From Mycobacterium sp. 050128 (GTDB lineage Bacteria > Actinomycetota > Actinomycetes > Mycobacteriales > Mycobacteriaceae): a DNA stretch of 64,000 nucleotides. The notes under the pieces were generated by a model that was not told the DNA's origin, did no database searches, and was given only the letters and a program-made list of their open reading frames with translations. The stretch spans positions 3,534,001-3,598,000 of the forward strand of contig NZ_JAZGLW010000001.1 of NCBI RefSeq assembly GCF_036409155.1. The letters are read 5' to 3'. Numbering within the stretch: position 1 is the first letter of the stretch; each line of letters begins with the position of its first letter. This document shows, in pieces, positions 29,447 to 38,379 of this stretch. The position numbers and the translations under genes are program-made.

Positions 29447-31486
29447 TTACATAGGCGCGTTGGCGGGCTGGAACATCCCGGAGCCGTCGGATTCCTCCTC
29501 GGCGCGAATCACGTGCACGACCGCGTTGATCAGCGCCAGGTGGGTGAACGCTTGTGGGAAGTTGCCCAGGTGCCGGCCGGTGCGCGGTTCGATCTCCTCG
29601 GCGTAGAGATGCAGCGGGCTGGCGTAGGACAGCAGCCGCTCGCACAGCCGTTTGGCCCTGCCCACCTCGCCGATCTCGACCAGCGCGGACACCAGCCAGA
29701 ACGAGCAAATCGTGAACGTGCCTTCCTCTCCGGACAGGCCGTCGTCGGTCTGCTCGACCCGGTAGCGCAGCACCAGGCCTTCCTCGGTGAGTTCGTTGGC
29801 GATCGCCAGCACCGTGTTGCGCACCCGCGGGTCATCGGGCGGCAGGAACCGCGTCAGCACCACCAGCAGCAGCGAGGCATCCAGCGCGTCACTGCCGTAG
29901 CGCTGGGTGAACACACCGCGGGAGTCCACGCCGTTCTTGAGAATGTCGGCCTTGATCTCCTCGGCGATGACCCGCCACTGCTGGGCATAACTCTTCTCGC
30001 CCTGGCGCTCGGCCAGTTTGGATCCGCGGTCCAGTGCCACCCAGCACATGACCTTCGACGACGTGAAGTGCTGCGGCTCCCCGCGCACTTCCCAGATGCC
30101 GCGATCGGGCTCGCGCCAGTGCGCGATCGCCTCTTCCACCTGCTTCTTGAGCACCGGCCACAACGTCTCCGGAACCTGTTCGCGTGACTTGGCGTGCAGA
30201 TAGAACGAATCCAGGATCGAGCCCCAAATGTCGTGCTGGATCTGGTCATAGGCGCCGTTGCCGATCCGCACCGGCCGCGCATGGTCGTAGCCCGAAAGAT
30301 GGTTCAGTTCCTCTTCGACCAGGCTGCGCTCGCCACCGACTCCGTACATCACCTGCAGCGGATGACGCTCGTTGTTGTTCGCGCCGGACACGTCGGCGAT
30401 GAACGCGAAGAAGTCGTCGGCCTCACGATCCAGGCCCAGCGTGTACAACCCCCACAAGGCGAAGGTCGAGTCGCGGATCCAGGCGTAGCGGTAGTCCCAG
30501 TTGCGCTCGCCCTGCGGCGTCTCCGGCAGCGACGTGGTGCTGGCGGCCAGCAGCGCGCCGGTGGGTGAGTAGGTCAAGCCCTTCAGGGTGAGCGCGCTGC
30601 GCTGCAGATAGGCCCGCCACGGATGGTCGGGGAAGTTGCCGATGTTGATCCACTGTCGCCAGCACTCGGTGGTCTGCCACATTTTGTCGGCGGCTTCTTC
30701 ATAGGTCTGCGGCGCCGGGTGCTTGGTCCAGCTGAGGGCGACGAACACGTCGTCGCCCTCCTTCATCCGGGTGCGCGCCCGCGCTTCGCGGCCCTCCAGC
30801 CCGATGTTCAGGTTGCTGGTCAGGCGCAGCTGCGGATGATCGTCGGGTTGCTTGCTGGCGCGAGCGAGTACCTCGCCGTACGCGTGGGCGGAGTACTCCC
30901 ACGCGGGGCCGATGCGGTGGTAGTCGAACGCCGGTTCGCAGCTCATAACCAGCTCGACGGTGCCGCTGACGCAGCGCACCGTGCGCAGCAGGATGTGCTC
31001 GGCATCCCAGTCCATCGGCGTACGGCGGTGGGTCCTCGACCGGCGCTCGATGTCGTGCCAGGGGCCCATCACCAGCGCGTCGCGCACGATCAGCCAGCCG
31101 GTGTGGGTCTGCCAGGTGGTTTCCATGATCAGGCTGCCGGGCAGGTAGCGGCGGGCCGAGGGCACCGACACGCCGTACGGGCCGAGCCGGAAATGGCCGG
31201 CGCTGCGGTCCAGGATCGCGCCGAACACGCTCGGCGAGTCCGGCCGGGGCACGCACAGCCACTCGACCGAACCGGCGGGGGAGATTAGGCACGTCGTTTC
31301 CCAGTCGGACAGGAATGCATAGTCGGCGATCGGCGGAAACGGGTTGCGCAGCGAGCTGCTGGAGGTGAACGGCGCCGAGGCGCTGAAGTCGAGCGGCGAG
31401 GCCAGCTGTGATTGGCGCGCGGACCCAAATGCCTGCTCGGGCTCCCCGTTGGCGGGCTGGTCGGCGGGTTCGGCGTGCATGACCAT
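29447..31486 (-). CDS. Glycoside hydrolase family 15 protein, trehalase/glucoamylase-like (Rv2402-like)
   Basis: 679 aa from ATG 31486; the frame is open upstream but MVMHAEP matches the known start of Rv2402. An N-terminal beta-sandwich domain (about 50-250, NPFPPIADYAFLSDWETTCL) precedes the (alpha/alpha)6 catalytic domain, with the GH15 signatures RNWDYRYAWIRDSTFALWGL and EIEPRTGRHLGNFPQAFTHL. The catalytic acid/base glutamates are expected in the second segment and around ELTEEGLVLRYR. Mycobacterial homologues are reported to be trehalases, hydrolysing trehalose to glucose in the cytosol. It is remarkably conserved against the M. tuberculosis protein. Confidence 0.92.
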   Translation of the reverse strand: MVMHAEPADQPANGEPEQAFGSARQSQLASPLDFSASAPFTSSSSLRNPFPPIADYAFLSDWETTCLISPAGSVEWLCVPRPDSPSVFGAILDRSAGHFRLGPYGVSVPSARRYLPGSLIMETTWQTHTGWLIVRDALVMGPWHDIERRSRTHRRTPMDWDAEHILLRTVRCVSGTVELVMSCEPAFDYHRIGPAWEYSAHAYGEVLARASKQPDDHPQLRLTSNLNIGLEGREARARTRMKEGDDVFVALSWTKHPAPQTYEEAADKMWQTTECWRQWINIGNFPDHPWRAYLQRSALTLKGLTYSPTGALLAASTTSLPETPQGERNWDYRYAWIRDSTFALWGLYTLGLDREADDFFAFIADVSGANNNERHPLQVMYGVGGERSLVEEELNHLSGYDHARPVRIGNGAYDQIQHDIWGSILDSFYLHAKSREQVPETLWPVLKKQVEEAIAHWREPDRGIWEVRGEPQHFTSSKVMCWVALDRGSKLAERQGEKSYAQQWRVIAEEIKADILKNGVDSRGVFTQRYGSDALDASLLLVVLTRFLPPDDPRVRNTVLAIANELTEEGLVLRYRVEQTDDGLSGEEGTFTICSFWLVSALVEIGEVGRAKRLCERLLSYASPLHLYAEEIEPRTGRHLGNFPQAFTHLALINAVVHVIRAEEESDGSGMFQPANAPM

Positions 31487-31562
31487 CTCGACATCATCAT
31501 CCGTCGACCCGCCCGCCGTCCATTTTTTGTCCAGCCGCCGCGGTGCGGCGACGGGCGGCGGA

Positions 31563-32807
31563 TCACCCGTTCGCCCGGGCAAACCTCGGCGCGTGCTCGG
31601 GCAGCGGACCGATCGCCGCCAGGTAGGCAAGGAATCGCCGCAAAGACGGCAGCCGGCTGACCAGTCGCACGGCCCGGGGCGCTTCGACATCGCTTCCGGC
31701 CACCACGTCGGCGACCACTTGGCCGTGGATCGTCCGTTGTACCGCCTGGATGATCACCGTGGGTATCCAGCGGCGCACCTGCACCCGCAACAGCTCCAGG
31801 GTGGACACCCGGCCGGCTCGCAGCGGATCGGCCAGCAAGCGCGCCGTGGCTACGGCGTCGGCGACGGCGAGGTTGATCCCGACGCCGCCGACCGGCGACA
31901 TCGCGTGCGCCGCGTCGCCGATGCACAGGGCGCCGTCGGTGTACCACCGGTGGAGCCGATTGAGTTGCACGTCAAGCAGTTTCACGTCATCGAACGAAGT
32001 CAGCGTGCCGACTCGGTCGGCCAGCCAGGGCACCAGATCCACCAGCACCCGGTGCAACGCCTCGATGCCCTGGCCTCGTAGGTCGGCATCGGCGCCCTTG
32101 GGAATGATGTAGGCGATCTGGTAGTAGTCGCCGCGGTCGATCATGATGATCCCGTGTCCGGCCACGAACATGCCGGCAAGCCCGCTGCGGTCGTCGGCAT
32201 GACGAGGCAACCGGAACCACCACACGTCCATCGGGGCGCCGAACCGCCGCGGCTGGAATCCGAGCGCGGAGCGCACCGTGGACCCGCGCCCGTCGCAGGC
32301 CACCGTCAGCAAGGCGCGCATTTGCTTGCTCTCGCCGTTCGAGTCGCGATAGGTGACGCCGGCGACGCGGTTGCCGTCGCGCATTACCCCGGTCACTTCG
32401 GTGCTGCGCAGCAACCGGAAGGTGGGTTCCGCCTCAGCCGCGGTGGCCAACATCTCCAGAAAGTCCCACTGGGGCACCAGGGCGATGTGCTGGTGCGCAC
32501 CCGGCAGCCGGGACAAATCGAGGTTCAGCGGTTGGCCCTGCATCTCCAACTGGATGCTGTCGATCAGGCGATGCGGAAGCTGGGCGAAGCGCGAGCCCAA
32601 ACCGAGTTCGTCGAGCAGGCGCAGCGTGCTCGCGTGCACGGTGTCGCCCCTGAAGTCACGCAGGAAGTCCGCGTGTTTTTCCATCACCGTGACTCGTACC
32701 CCGGCCCGCGCTAGCAGCAGGCCAAGCACCATTCCGGCCGGACCGCCGCCGGCGATGACACAGGTGGTTTCCTCGGATGCGACAGGCACTCGCCGATCTT
32801 GACACAT
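31563..32807 (-). CDS. FAD-dependent aromatic-hydroxylase-type monooxygenase (PHBH family)
   Basis: 414 aa from ATG 32807 (a GTG at 32789 is an alternative). It has the FAD dinucleotide motif CVIAGGGPAGMVLGLLLARAG, the DG motif ACDGRGSTVR and the GD motif CIGDAAHAMSPVGGVGINLA, in the order of p-hydroxybenzoate hydroxylase-type enzymes. The substrate is unknown. The C-terminal about 50 residues (IIQAVQRTIHGQVVADVVAG) are helical. I do not recall this gene in M. tuberculosis between Rv2402 and Rv2401A, so it may be a local insertion. It starts 28 bases from the divergent small membrane-protein gene. Confidence 0.85.
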   Translation of the reverse strand: MCQDRRVPVASEETTCVIAGGGPAGMVLGLLLARAGVRVTVMEKHADFLRDFRGDTVHASTLRLLDELGLGSRFAQLPHRLIDSIQLEMQGQPLNLDLSRLPGAHQHIALVPQWDFLEMLATAAEAEPTFRLLRSTEVTGVMRDGNRVAGVTYRDSNGESKQMRALLTVACDGRGSTVRSALGFQPRRFGAPMDVWWFRLPRHADDRSGLAGMFVAGHGIIMIDRGDYYQIAYIIPKGADADLRGQGIEALHRVLVDLVPWLADRVGTLTSFDDVKLLDVQLNRLHRWYTDGALCIGDAAHAMSPVGGVGINLAVADAVATARLLADPLRAGRVSTLELLRVQVRRWIPTVIIQAVQRTIHGQVVADVVAGSDVEAPRAVRLVSRLPSLRRFLAYLAAIGPLPEHAPRFARANG

Positions 32808-32835
32808 TGGTGTTTCCACAGCTCGGACGAATAGT

Positions 32836-33039
32836 GTGAGCCGGGTGAACGGGTTTCTCAACTGGTGGGACGGAAATGAGCTGTGGATTTCCGGACTTCC
32901 CTTCGTGCTGCAGGCCATGGTGGTGATGCCCGTCGTGCTGGCGGTCGCCTACTTCGCGGCGGTGGCGCTGGACGCCGTGCTCAGCAAAGGCATCGAATTG
33001 ATGCAGCGCGTGCGTCAGACCGACGGGACGCCCAGGTAA
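32836..33039 (+). CDS. Small conserved membrane protein (Rv2401A-like)
   Basis: 67 aa from GTG 32836 (GTG 32845 is an alternative). One long hydrophobic helix, about residues 20-48 (LPFVLQAMVVMPVVLAVAYF), follows a Trp-rich amphipathic start (FLNWWDGNELWI); the C-terminus is basic. Its size and position match the small predicted membrane protein recalled as Rv2401A. The function is unknown. A second, tiny membrane protein gene follows 6 bases later. Confidence 0.7.
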   Translation: MSRVNGFLNWWDGNELWISGLPFVLQAMVVMPVVLAVAYFAAVALDAVLSKGIELMQRVRQTDGTPR

Positions 33040-33045
33040 CCGGCG

Positions 33046-33123
33046 ATGCCTCGTTCTCACGTGACGTTGGTTCTCGTCACGCTCGTGGTGTTGGTGATCG
33101 TCGCGTGGTGGGTGACGCACTGA
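33046..33123 (+). CDS. 25-aa single-span membrane microprotein
   Basis: An ATG six bases after the previous stop opens a 25-codon ORF. Its product is one transmembrane helix (TLVLVTLVVLVIVAWW) with a short basic N-terminus (MPRSH) and ends WVTH. Spacing, direction and the clean hydrophobic profile suggest a real translated gene co-expressed with the small membrane protein before it. It is too short for normal gene callers. The function is unknown. Confidence 0.55.
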   Translation: MPRSHVTLVLVTLVVLVIVAWWVTH

Positions 33124-33181
33124 GGCGGGCGCGCCGACGTGCCATGCCACCCGGTCCGGTGGCGGGTCAGCGAATTCCTGT

Positions 33182-33251
33182 TAGGCTTCGCGCCATGCAC
33201 CTGACATCCGAAGCCCCGGAATGTGATGTCCTCGTGCACTGTTGTCGCTGA
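33182..33251 (+). promoter_or_regulatory. Leaderless cysteine-containing leader peptide (-10 box plus sORF) ahead of the sulfate-uptake operon
   Basis: The sORF at 33195-33251 encodes MHLTSEAPECDVLVHCCR, three Cys in 18 residues with a Cys-Cys pair just before the end. A -10-like TAGGCT (33182-33187) ends 7 bases before the ATG, which puts the transcription start on the start codon (a leaderless mRNA). Polycysteine leaderless sORFs are known in mycobacteria as cysteine-responsive attenuators of sulfur genes. Here the sORF lies 109 bases before subI, which fits that role exactly. Confidence 0.75.
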
Positions 33252-33293
33252 CTACCACCCGTGCGCGGTTTGGTAGGGAGTTCGCGAATTCCC
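33252..33293 (+). promoter_or_regulatory. Candidate attenuator hairpins after the cysteine leader
   Basis: Directly after the leader stop, CTACCA (33252-33257) can pair with TGGTAG (33271-33276). The last base of that stem is also the first base of a second near-palindrome, GGGAG TTCGCGAA TTCCC (33276-33293). The two stems meet at one shared base. Ribosome pausing at the Cys codons could change which stem forms. The pairings are seen; the mechanism is inferred. Confidence 0.4.
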
Positions 33294-33360
33294 CTGACGT
33301 TTTGAATGCCTTTCCGCAGCAACGGACCGATATCCGTAAGCCCGCACCGAAAGGCCGTCA

Positions 33361-34398
33361 ATGCTCATCGACAACGCCGGCGCACCGCGCTGGCGGCCTC
33401 TTGTCGCGCTCGCACTGATCGTCGGTGTCGTTGCGGCCTGCGGCGGCGGCCCCAGCGATGTCGTGGGCGGCAGCGGACCCTCGGGCGCGCATACCACGAT
33501 CACCCTGGTCGCCTACTCCGCTCCAGAACCCGGATGGAGCAAGGTGATTCCCGCATTCAACAACTCCGAAGAGGGCAAGAGTGTGCAGGTGATCACCTCG
33601 TACGGCGCCTCCGGTGACCAGTCCCGCGGGGTTGCCGAAGGCAAGCCTGCCGACCTGGTGAACTTCTCGGTGGAGCCGGATGTGACCCGATTGGTCAAGG
33701 CGGGCAAGGTTTCCAAAGACTGGAACACCGACGCGACCAAGGGCATCCCGTTCGGGTCGGTGGTGACTTTCGTAGTGCGCAAGGGCAATCCGAAGAACAT
33801 CAGGGATTGGGATGACCTGCTGCGGCCCGGCGTCGAGGTCATCACACCCAGCCCGCTGAGTTCCGGCTCGGCCAAATGGAATCTGCTCGCCCCCTATGCC
33901 GCTAAGAGCGAGGGCGGCCGCAATGGCCAAGCGGGAATCGACTTCATCAGCCAATTGGTGCGCGACCACGTGAAATTGCGGCCCGGGTCGGGACGAGAAG
34001 CCACCGACGTTTTCGTCCAGGGCAGCGGCGACGTGTTGATCAGCTACGAGAACGAGGCCATCGCCACTGAGCGACAAGGCAAGCCGGTCGAGCACATCAC
34101 CCCACCGCAGACCTTCAAGATCGAAAACCCGCTGGCGCTGGTGACAACGAGCCCGCACCAAGACGTCGCCATCGCGTTCCGCAACTTTCAATACACGGCC
34201 GCGGCGCAGAAGTTGTGGGCGCAGGCCGGTTTTCGGCCGGTCGACCCGTCGGTCGCCGCCGAATTCGCCGACCAATTCCCGTCGCCGCCGAAGCTCTGGA
34301 CGATCGCCGACCTGGGCGGCTGGGCCACGGTCGATCCCCAGCTTTTCGACAAGAGCAACGGCAGCATCACCAAGATCTATACGAAGGCCACCGGATGA
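33361..34398 (+). CDS. subI: Sulfate-binding lipoprotein of the sulfate ABC transporter
   Basis: 345 aa. The signal peptide VALALIVGVVAACGGG ends in a lipobox Cys (VAAC). The mature protein is a periplasmic-type sulfate-binding protein: YSAPEPGWSKVIPAFN, SYGASGDQSRGVAEGKPADL and the ligand-loop stretch TPSPLSSGSAKWNLLAPYAA are visible. It delivers sulfate or thiosulfate to CysT/CysW. It overlaps cysT by 4 bases (ATGA), and the order subI-cysT-cysW-cysA is the same as Rv2400c-Rv2397c. Expression is probably controlled by the cysteine leader upstream. Confidence 0.95.
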   Translation: MLIDNAGAPRWRPLVALALIVGVVAACGGGPSDVVGGSGPSGAHTTITLVAYSAPEPGWSKVIPAFNNSEEGKSVQVITSYGASGDQSRGVAEGKPADLVNFSVEPDVTRLVKAGKVSKDWNTDATKGIPFGSVVTFVVRKGNPKNIRDWDDLLRPGVEVITPSPLSSGSAKWNLLAPYAAKSEGGRNGQAGIDFISQLVRDHVKLRPGSGREATDVFVQGSGDVLISYENEAIATERQGKPVEHITPPQTFKIENPLALVTTSPHQDVAIAFRNFQYTAAAQKLWAQAGFRPVDPSVAAEFADQFPSPPKLWTIADLGGWATVDPQLFDKSNGSITKIYTKATG

Positions 34399-35273
34399 CC
34401 GTCACGACAACCCCGGACCCGGACCCGGTTCGGCCCGAGCTCGACGAGTCCGGTGATTTACGGGTCGCCCGGTCTTCCGGGCGCCGCGGCAACTCGTCGC
34501 TTCGCGTCGGGGTGGCGACGCTGTGGCTCTCGGTGATCGTGCTGCTGCCGCTGGCTGCCATCGTGTGGGAGGCCGCCGGTGGCGGCTGGCAGGCGTTCAC
34601 GGAGGCTGTGACGTCGCATGCCGCGATCGACTCGTTTCGGGTGACGCTCACCATCTCCGTCGGGGTCACGGTGGTCAATCTGTTATTCGGCCTGCTGATT
34701 GCCTGGGTGCTGGTGCGTGACGACTTTCCCGGTAAGCGTCTCGTCGACGCGATCATCGACCTGCCGTTCGCATTGCCGACCATCGTCGCCAGCCTGGTCA
34801 TGCTGGCTCTCTACGGCAAAAACAGCCCGGTCGGCCTGCATCTTCAGCACACCGCGTGGGGTGTGGCGGTGGCGCTGGCGTTCGTCACGCTGCCGTTCGT
34901 GGTGCGCGCGGTTCAACCGGTGCTACTGGAAATCGACCGGGAAACCGAAGAGGCCGCCGCGTCGCTGGGCGCCAGCGGGCCGAAGGTCTTCACCTCGGTC
35001 GTGCTGCCGTCGCTGCTGCCGTCGTTGTTGTCCGGTGCCGGCCTGGCTTTTTCGCGGGCCATCGGCGAATTCGGTTCGGTGGTACTGATCGGCGGCGCGG
35101 TGCCGGGCAAGACCGAAGTGTCGTCGCAGTGGATACGCACGTTGATCGAGAACGACGACCGCGCCGGAGCGGCGGCGATATCGATTGTGTTGCTGCTGCT
35201 TTCGTTTGTGGTGCTGTTCGCCCTGCGCCTGGTCGGTGCGCGGGCGGCTCGGCACGAGGAGCGGGCGCAGTGA
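34395..35273 (+). CDS. cysT: Sulfate ABC transporter permease CysT
   Basis: 292 aa. About 40 hydrophilic N-terminal residues precede six predicted membrane helices. The permease EAA loop, EEAAASLGASGPKVFTSVVL, is around residues 190-210. It is full length for the family. It forms the channel with CysW, and the next gene overlaps it by 4 bases (GTGA). Confidence 0.95.
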   Translation: MTVTTTPDPDPVRPELDESGDLRVARSSGRRGNSSLRVGVATLWLSVIVLLPLAAIVWEAAGGGWQAFTEAVTSHAAIDSFRVTLTISVGVTVVNLLFGLLIAWVLVRDDFPGKRLVDAIIDLPFALPTIVASLVMLALYGKNSPVGLHLQHTAWGVAVALAFVTLPFVVRAVQPVLLEIDRETEEAAASLGASGPKVFTSVVLPSLLPSLLSGAGLAFSRAIGEFGSVVLIGGAVPGKTEVSSQWIRTLIENDDRAGAAAISIVLLLLSFVVLFALRLVGARAARHEERAQ

Positions 35274-36088
35274 CATCGTCGCGCTGGGTTCGTTACCTCA
35301 CTCGGTATGTCGCGTTGGCCTACGTCGCGGTGCTGCTGATCATCCCGGTGGCGGTGATCTTGTGGCGGACGTTTGCGCCCGGGTTCGGTAAGTTCGTCGA
35401 CTGGATCAGCACTCCGGCGGCGATATCGGCGCTGGACTTGTCGCTGCTGGTGGTGGCCATCGTGGTGCCACTGAATGTCTTCTTCGGCATACCCACCGCA
35501 CTTGTACTGGCGCGCAACAGGTTCCGCGGTAAGGGTGTGCTGCAGGCGGTCATCGACCTGCCATTCGCCGTCTCGCCGGTCGTCGTGGGTGTCGCGTTGA
35601 TCGTGCTGTGGGGGTCGGCCGGTGCGCTTGGCTTCGTGGAACGAGATCTGGGTTTCAAAATCATCTTCGGGCTGCCCGGCATCGTGCTTGCCAGCATTTT
35701 CGTCACGCTGCCGTTCGTGGTGCGCGAGGTCGAGCCGGTGCTGCATGAGCTGGGAACCGACCAGGAGGAAGCGGCGGCCACCCTGGGTTCTGGCTGGTGG
35801 CAAACCTTTTGGCGGATCACGTTGCCGTCCATCCGGTGGGGCCTGACCTACGGCATCGTGCTGACCATCGCGCGTACTCTCGGTGAATACGGCGCGGTGA
35901 CCATCGTGTCGTCCAATCTCCCGGGCAAGTCGCAGACGCTGACGCTGCTGGTCTCGGATCGCTACAACCGCGGGGCCGAATACGGCGCCTACGCGTTGTC
36001 GACGTTGTTGATGGGTGTTGCCGTGGCCGTGCTCATCGTCCAGGTGATTCTCGATGCCCGCCGGGCACGAGCGGCGAGCAAGGCCTGA
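35270..36088 (+). CDS. cysW: Sulfate ABC transporter permease CysW
   Basis: 272 aa from a GTG overlapping the cysT stop. There are six membrane helices, and the EAA loop QEEAAATLGSGWWQTFWRIT lies at about residues 164-183. LGEYGAVTIVSSNLPGKSQT is the conserved segment following it in CysW proteins. It heterodimerises with CysT in the cell membrane. Confidence 0.95.
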   Translation: MTSSRWVRYLTRYVALAYVAVLLIIPVAVILWRTFAPGFGKFVDWISTPAAISALDLSLLVVAIVVPLNVFFGIPTALVLARNRFRGKGVLQAVIDLPFAVSPVVVGVALIVLWGSAGALGFVERDLGFKIIFGLPGIVLASIFVTLPFVVREVEPVLHELGTDQEEAAATLGSGWWQTFWRITLPSIRWGLTYGIVLTIARTLGEYGAVTIVSSNLPGKSQTLTLLVSDRYNRGAEYGAYALSTLLMGVAVAVLIVQVILDARRARAASKA

Positions 36089-36103
36089 CAAGGAGATTCG
36101 GAC

Positions 36104-37168
36104 ATGACCGACGCGAAAACGGGCGACCTCGCGATCACCGTGCGCGACGCCAACAAACGCTATGGCGATTTCGTCGCATTGGACCATGTGGACTTCGTGG
36201 TCCCCACCGGCTCGCTGACGGCCCTGCTCGGCCCCAGCGGTTCGGGGAAGTCGACCCTGCTGCGCACCATCGCCGGTCTCGACCAGCCCGACACCGGCAC
36301 GATCACGATCAACGGCCGTGACGTCACCCGGGTGCCACCGCAGCGGCGCGGCATCGGATTCGTGTTCCAGCATTATGCCGCGTTCAAGCACATGACGGTC
36401 CGCGACAACGTCGCGTACGGATTGAAGATTCGCAAGCGGCCTAAAGCCGAAATCAAGGAGAAGGTCGACAACCTGCTGGAAGTCGTGGGGCTCAGCGGAT
36501 TTCAGGGTCGCTACCCTAACCAGCTCTCCGGCGGTCAGCGACAGCGCATGGCGCTTGCCCGCGCGTTGGCCGTCGACCCGCAGGTGCTGTTGCTCGACGA
36601 GCCGTTCGGGGCGCTGGACGCCAAGGTTCGCGAGGATCTGCGGGCCTGGCTACGCCGCCTGCACGACGAGGTCCACGTCACCACGGTGCTGGTCACTCAC
36701 GACCAGGCCGAGGCGCTCGACGTCGCCGATCGGATCGCGGTGCTGAACAAGGGCCGTATCGAGCAGGTCGGGTCCCCGACCGAGGTTTATGACGCTCCCG
36801 CGAACGCGTTCGTCATGTCGTTCCTCGGTGCGGTTTCGACACTGAACGGCAGTTTGGTTCGCCCGCATGACATTCGGGTCGGCCGCAATCCCGAGATGGC
36901 GGTCGCCGGGGGTGACGGCACCGCCGAATCCATCGGAGTCGTCCGCGCTACCGTCGACCGCGTCGTGGCACTGGGATTCGAGGTGCGCGTCGAGTTGACC
37001 AGCGCGGCCACCGGCGGCAGTTTCACCGCCCAAATCACCCGAGGCGACGCCGAGGCGCTGGCCCTCAAGGACGGGGACACCGTCTACGTGCGCGCCACCC
37101 GGGTGCCGCCCATCATCGCGGATGCCGTTCCGGCAGGCGAAGATCAGAGCACACTGACCTCGGCCTGA
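36104..37168 (+). CDS. cysA1: Sulfate ABC transporter ATP-binding protein
   Basis: 354 aa, ATG preceded by AAGGAG. Walker A is GPSGSGKST, the Q-loop [12 protein letters not shown], the ABC signature [15 protein letters not shown], Walker [13 protein letters not shown] and the switch His [12 protein letters not shown]-terminal TOBE-type regulatory domain (about 240-345) completes it. It powers CysTW. The stop codon abuts the stop of the convergent next gene with no gap. Confidence 0.96.
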   Translation: MTDAKTGDLAITVRDANKRYGDFVALDHVDFVVPTGSLTALLGPSGSGKSTLLRTIAGLDQPDTGTITINGRDVTRVPPQRRGIGFVFQHYAAFKHMTVRDNVAYGLKIRKRPKAEIKEKVDNLLEVVGLSGFQGRYPNQLSGGQRQRMALARALAVDPQVLLLDEPFGALDAKVREDLRAWLRRLHDEVHVTTVLVTHDQAEALDVADRIAVLNKGRIEQVGSPTEVYDAPANAFVMSFLGAVSTLNGSLVRPHDIRVGRNPEMAVAGGDGTAESIGVVRATVDRVVALGFEVRVELTSAATGGSFTAQITRGDAEALALKDGDTVYVRATRVPPIIADAVPAGEDQSTLTSA

Positions 37169-37498
37169 CTACGGCCCCGCAGCCCAGTAGGGCGGTTGCT
37201 GGGTCACCCGCTCGATGTATTCGGTGACCGTCAGCTCGTCTGATTCGGCGGTGTCGTCGCCGTGGGCAAAGGGGCACCTCCGCGGATCGGTTTCGATGAT
37301 CCACACCGCTTCGAGTTCCACCTCGGGGACCGGGGCGCCCGGCGCCGGTGAAATCAGGTCCGCGGCGAATCCTTCGGCGCCCGGCCAAGTCAGGCCGTCG
37401 CTGTAGATCACCTCGTTGTTCCGGTTCAGGGCAACGACGTGGAAGTGCGGCAGGCCGGCCAGGTGCTCGGCAAGGCCGTGCGCGCCGCGATCGCCCAT
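37169..37498 (-). CDS. Conserved hypothetical protein, 109 aa
   Basis: I do not recognise the family. The product is acidic, without membrane segments or a signal peptide. Features are HFHVVALNRNNEVIYSDG and, near the end, WIIETDPRRCPFAHGDDTAE, which has a Cys-Pro and two nearby His. It ends base-to-base with cysA1 and starts about 38 bases before the chelatase stop on the same strand, so it may be the last gene of the nirA-cysH-chelatase operon. The codon pattern is G+C-rich in third positions, supporting real coding. Confidence 0.7.
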   Translation of the reverse strand: MGDRGAHGLAEHLAGLPHFHVVALNRNNEVIYSDGLTWPGAEGFAADLISPAPGAPVPEVELEAVWIIETDPRRCPFAHGDDTAESDELTVTEYIERVTQQPPYWAAGP

Positions 37499-37535
37499 TG
37501 CGCCATGTTAGTGCGGCAGGCGACGTGACGTACTG

Positions 37536-38270
37536 TCAGGCCGCGATCTGGTCGGCGGTCGCCGCGGCGAAGCGATCCAGCACCGTCTCGGCCACCAAAC
37601 GGTGGGCTCCCAGCGGGGCGGCCATCTCGATGCCGGCCTTGGCGGCGAATCTCTGCACCCGATCGGGGATGAGTCCCGGCGCCAGGAACCACGGCGCGAC
37701 GACCACCCGCTGGGCGTGCTGGCGGCGCAACCTGCCCAGCGCTTCGGAGAGCGACCGTTCCTGTTGGGTGGCGAACGTGGTGGTTGCCCCCGCCCAGGAC
37801 GTGCCCGCCAACAGCTTTGGTGCCACCCGGCCGGTGCGCGCGTTCATCGCCAAGTCGGAGGTACCGATCGCCACGACGAGGACACCGACGCTGTCATCGA
37901 GGTGCGAGACGCCCAGCTCCGTCACGCGCCGCCGCAGCACTGACACCAGCCGGTCGTCCTCGCCGAGCACCGGTGCTTGCCACACTTGTTGTGCCGTAAC
38001 ACAATTGGCGATCTGGGCGGGGATGTCGACGCGAGCGTGGTACGCGTTGGCCAACAGTAGCGGGGTGACGACCGCCGGTCCATCCAGCGCCGTGAGTACG
38101 TCGGCCAGGCTCGGTGAGCTGTGTTCCAGGAACGCCAGTCGCACATCCAGATTCGGCCGTAAGCGCACCACCTCGTCGGCGACGGCCCGGGCATTGGCCC
38201 GCGACCGTGGATCCTTGCTGCCGTGTGCGGTCAGGACGAGGGCAGGCTTGATGGCGCCACTCTCCCCCAC
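37536..38270 (-). CDS. Sirohydrochlorin chelatase-like protein (CbiX/SirB family; Rv2393-like)
   Basis: 244 aa if it starts at the GTG at 38268-38270. LVLTAHGSKDPRSRANARAV carries the family's active-site His (AHGSxDPR). The second half repeats the fold (VLVVAIGTSDLAMNAR, QRVVVAPWFLAPGLI), as in two-domain CbiX proteins. It would insert Fe(II) or Co(II) into sirohydrochlorin, and siroheme is the cofactor of NirA encoded two genes upstream. The start is uncertain: the GTG lies inside a palindromic repeat that fills the gap to cysH, and longer frames reach through that repeat. Confidence 0.85.
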   Translation of the reverse strand: MGESGAIKPALVLTAHGSKDPRSRANARAVADEVVRLRPNLDVRLAFLEHSSPSLADVLTALDGPAVVTPLLLANAYHARVDIPAQIANCVTAQQVWQAPVLGEDDRLVSVLRRRVTELGVSHLDDSVGVLVVAIGTSDLAMNARTGRVAPKLLAGTSWAGATTTFATQQERSLSEALGRLRRQHAQRVVVAPWFLAPGLIPDRVQRFAAKAGIEMAAPLGAHRLVAETVLDRFAAATADQIAA

Positions 38271-38361
38271 AAGCGGGTGGGGGCACCTCCCACTTGTGGG
38301 GGCGTGCCCCCACCTCATCGCTACGTCCCCCTCGCCGCTGCGCGGCTGGGGGTGCCCCCAC
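38264..38361. repeat. Dispersed-type palindromic repeat (GTGGGGG/CCCCCAC hairpins)
   Basis: CCCCCACAAG (38264-38273) and CTTGTGGGGG (38293-38302) are perfect ten-base inverted arms. Between them lies GTGGG..CCCAC, and a further GGGGGTGCCCCC near-palindrome is at 38348-38359. The dense array of hairpins in a 100-base gap looks like the REP/MIRU-like elements scattered in non-tuberculous mycobacterial genomes. It overlaps the likely start of the chelatase gene. Confidence 0.7.
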
Positions 38362-38379
38362 TGCATCGTCGCCCGCGCG

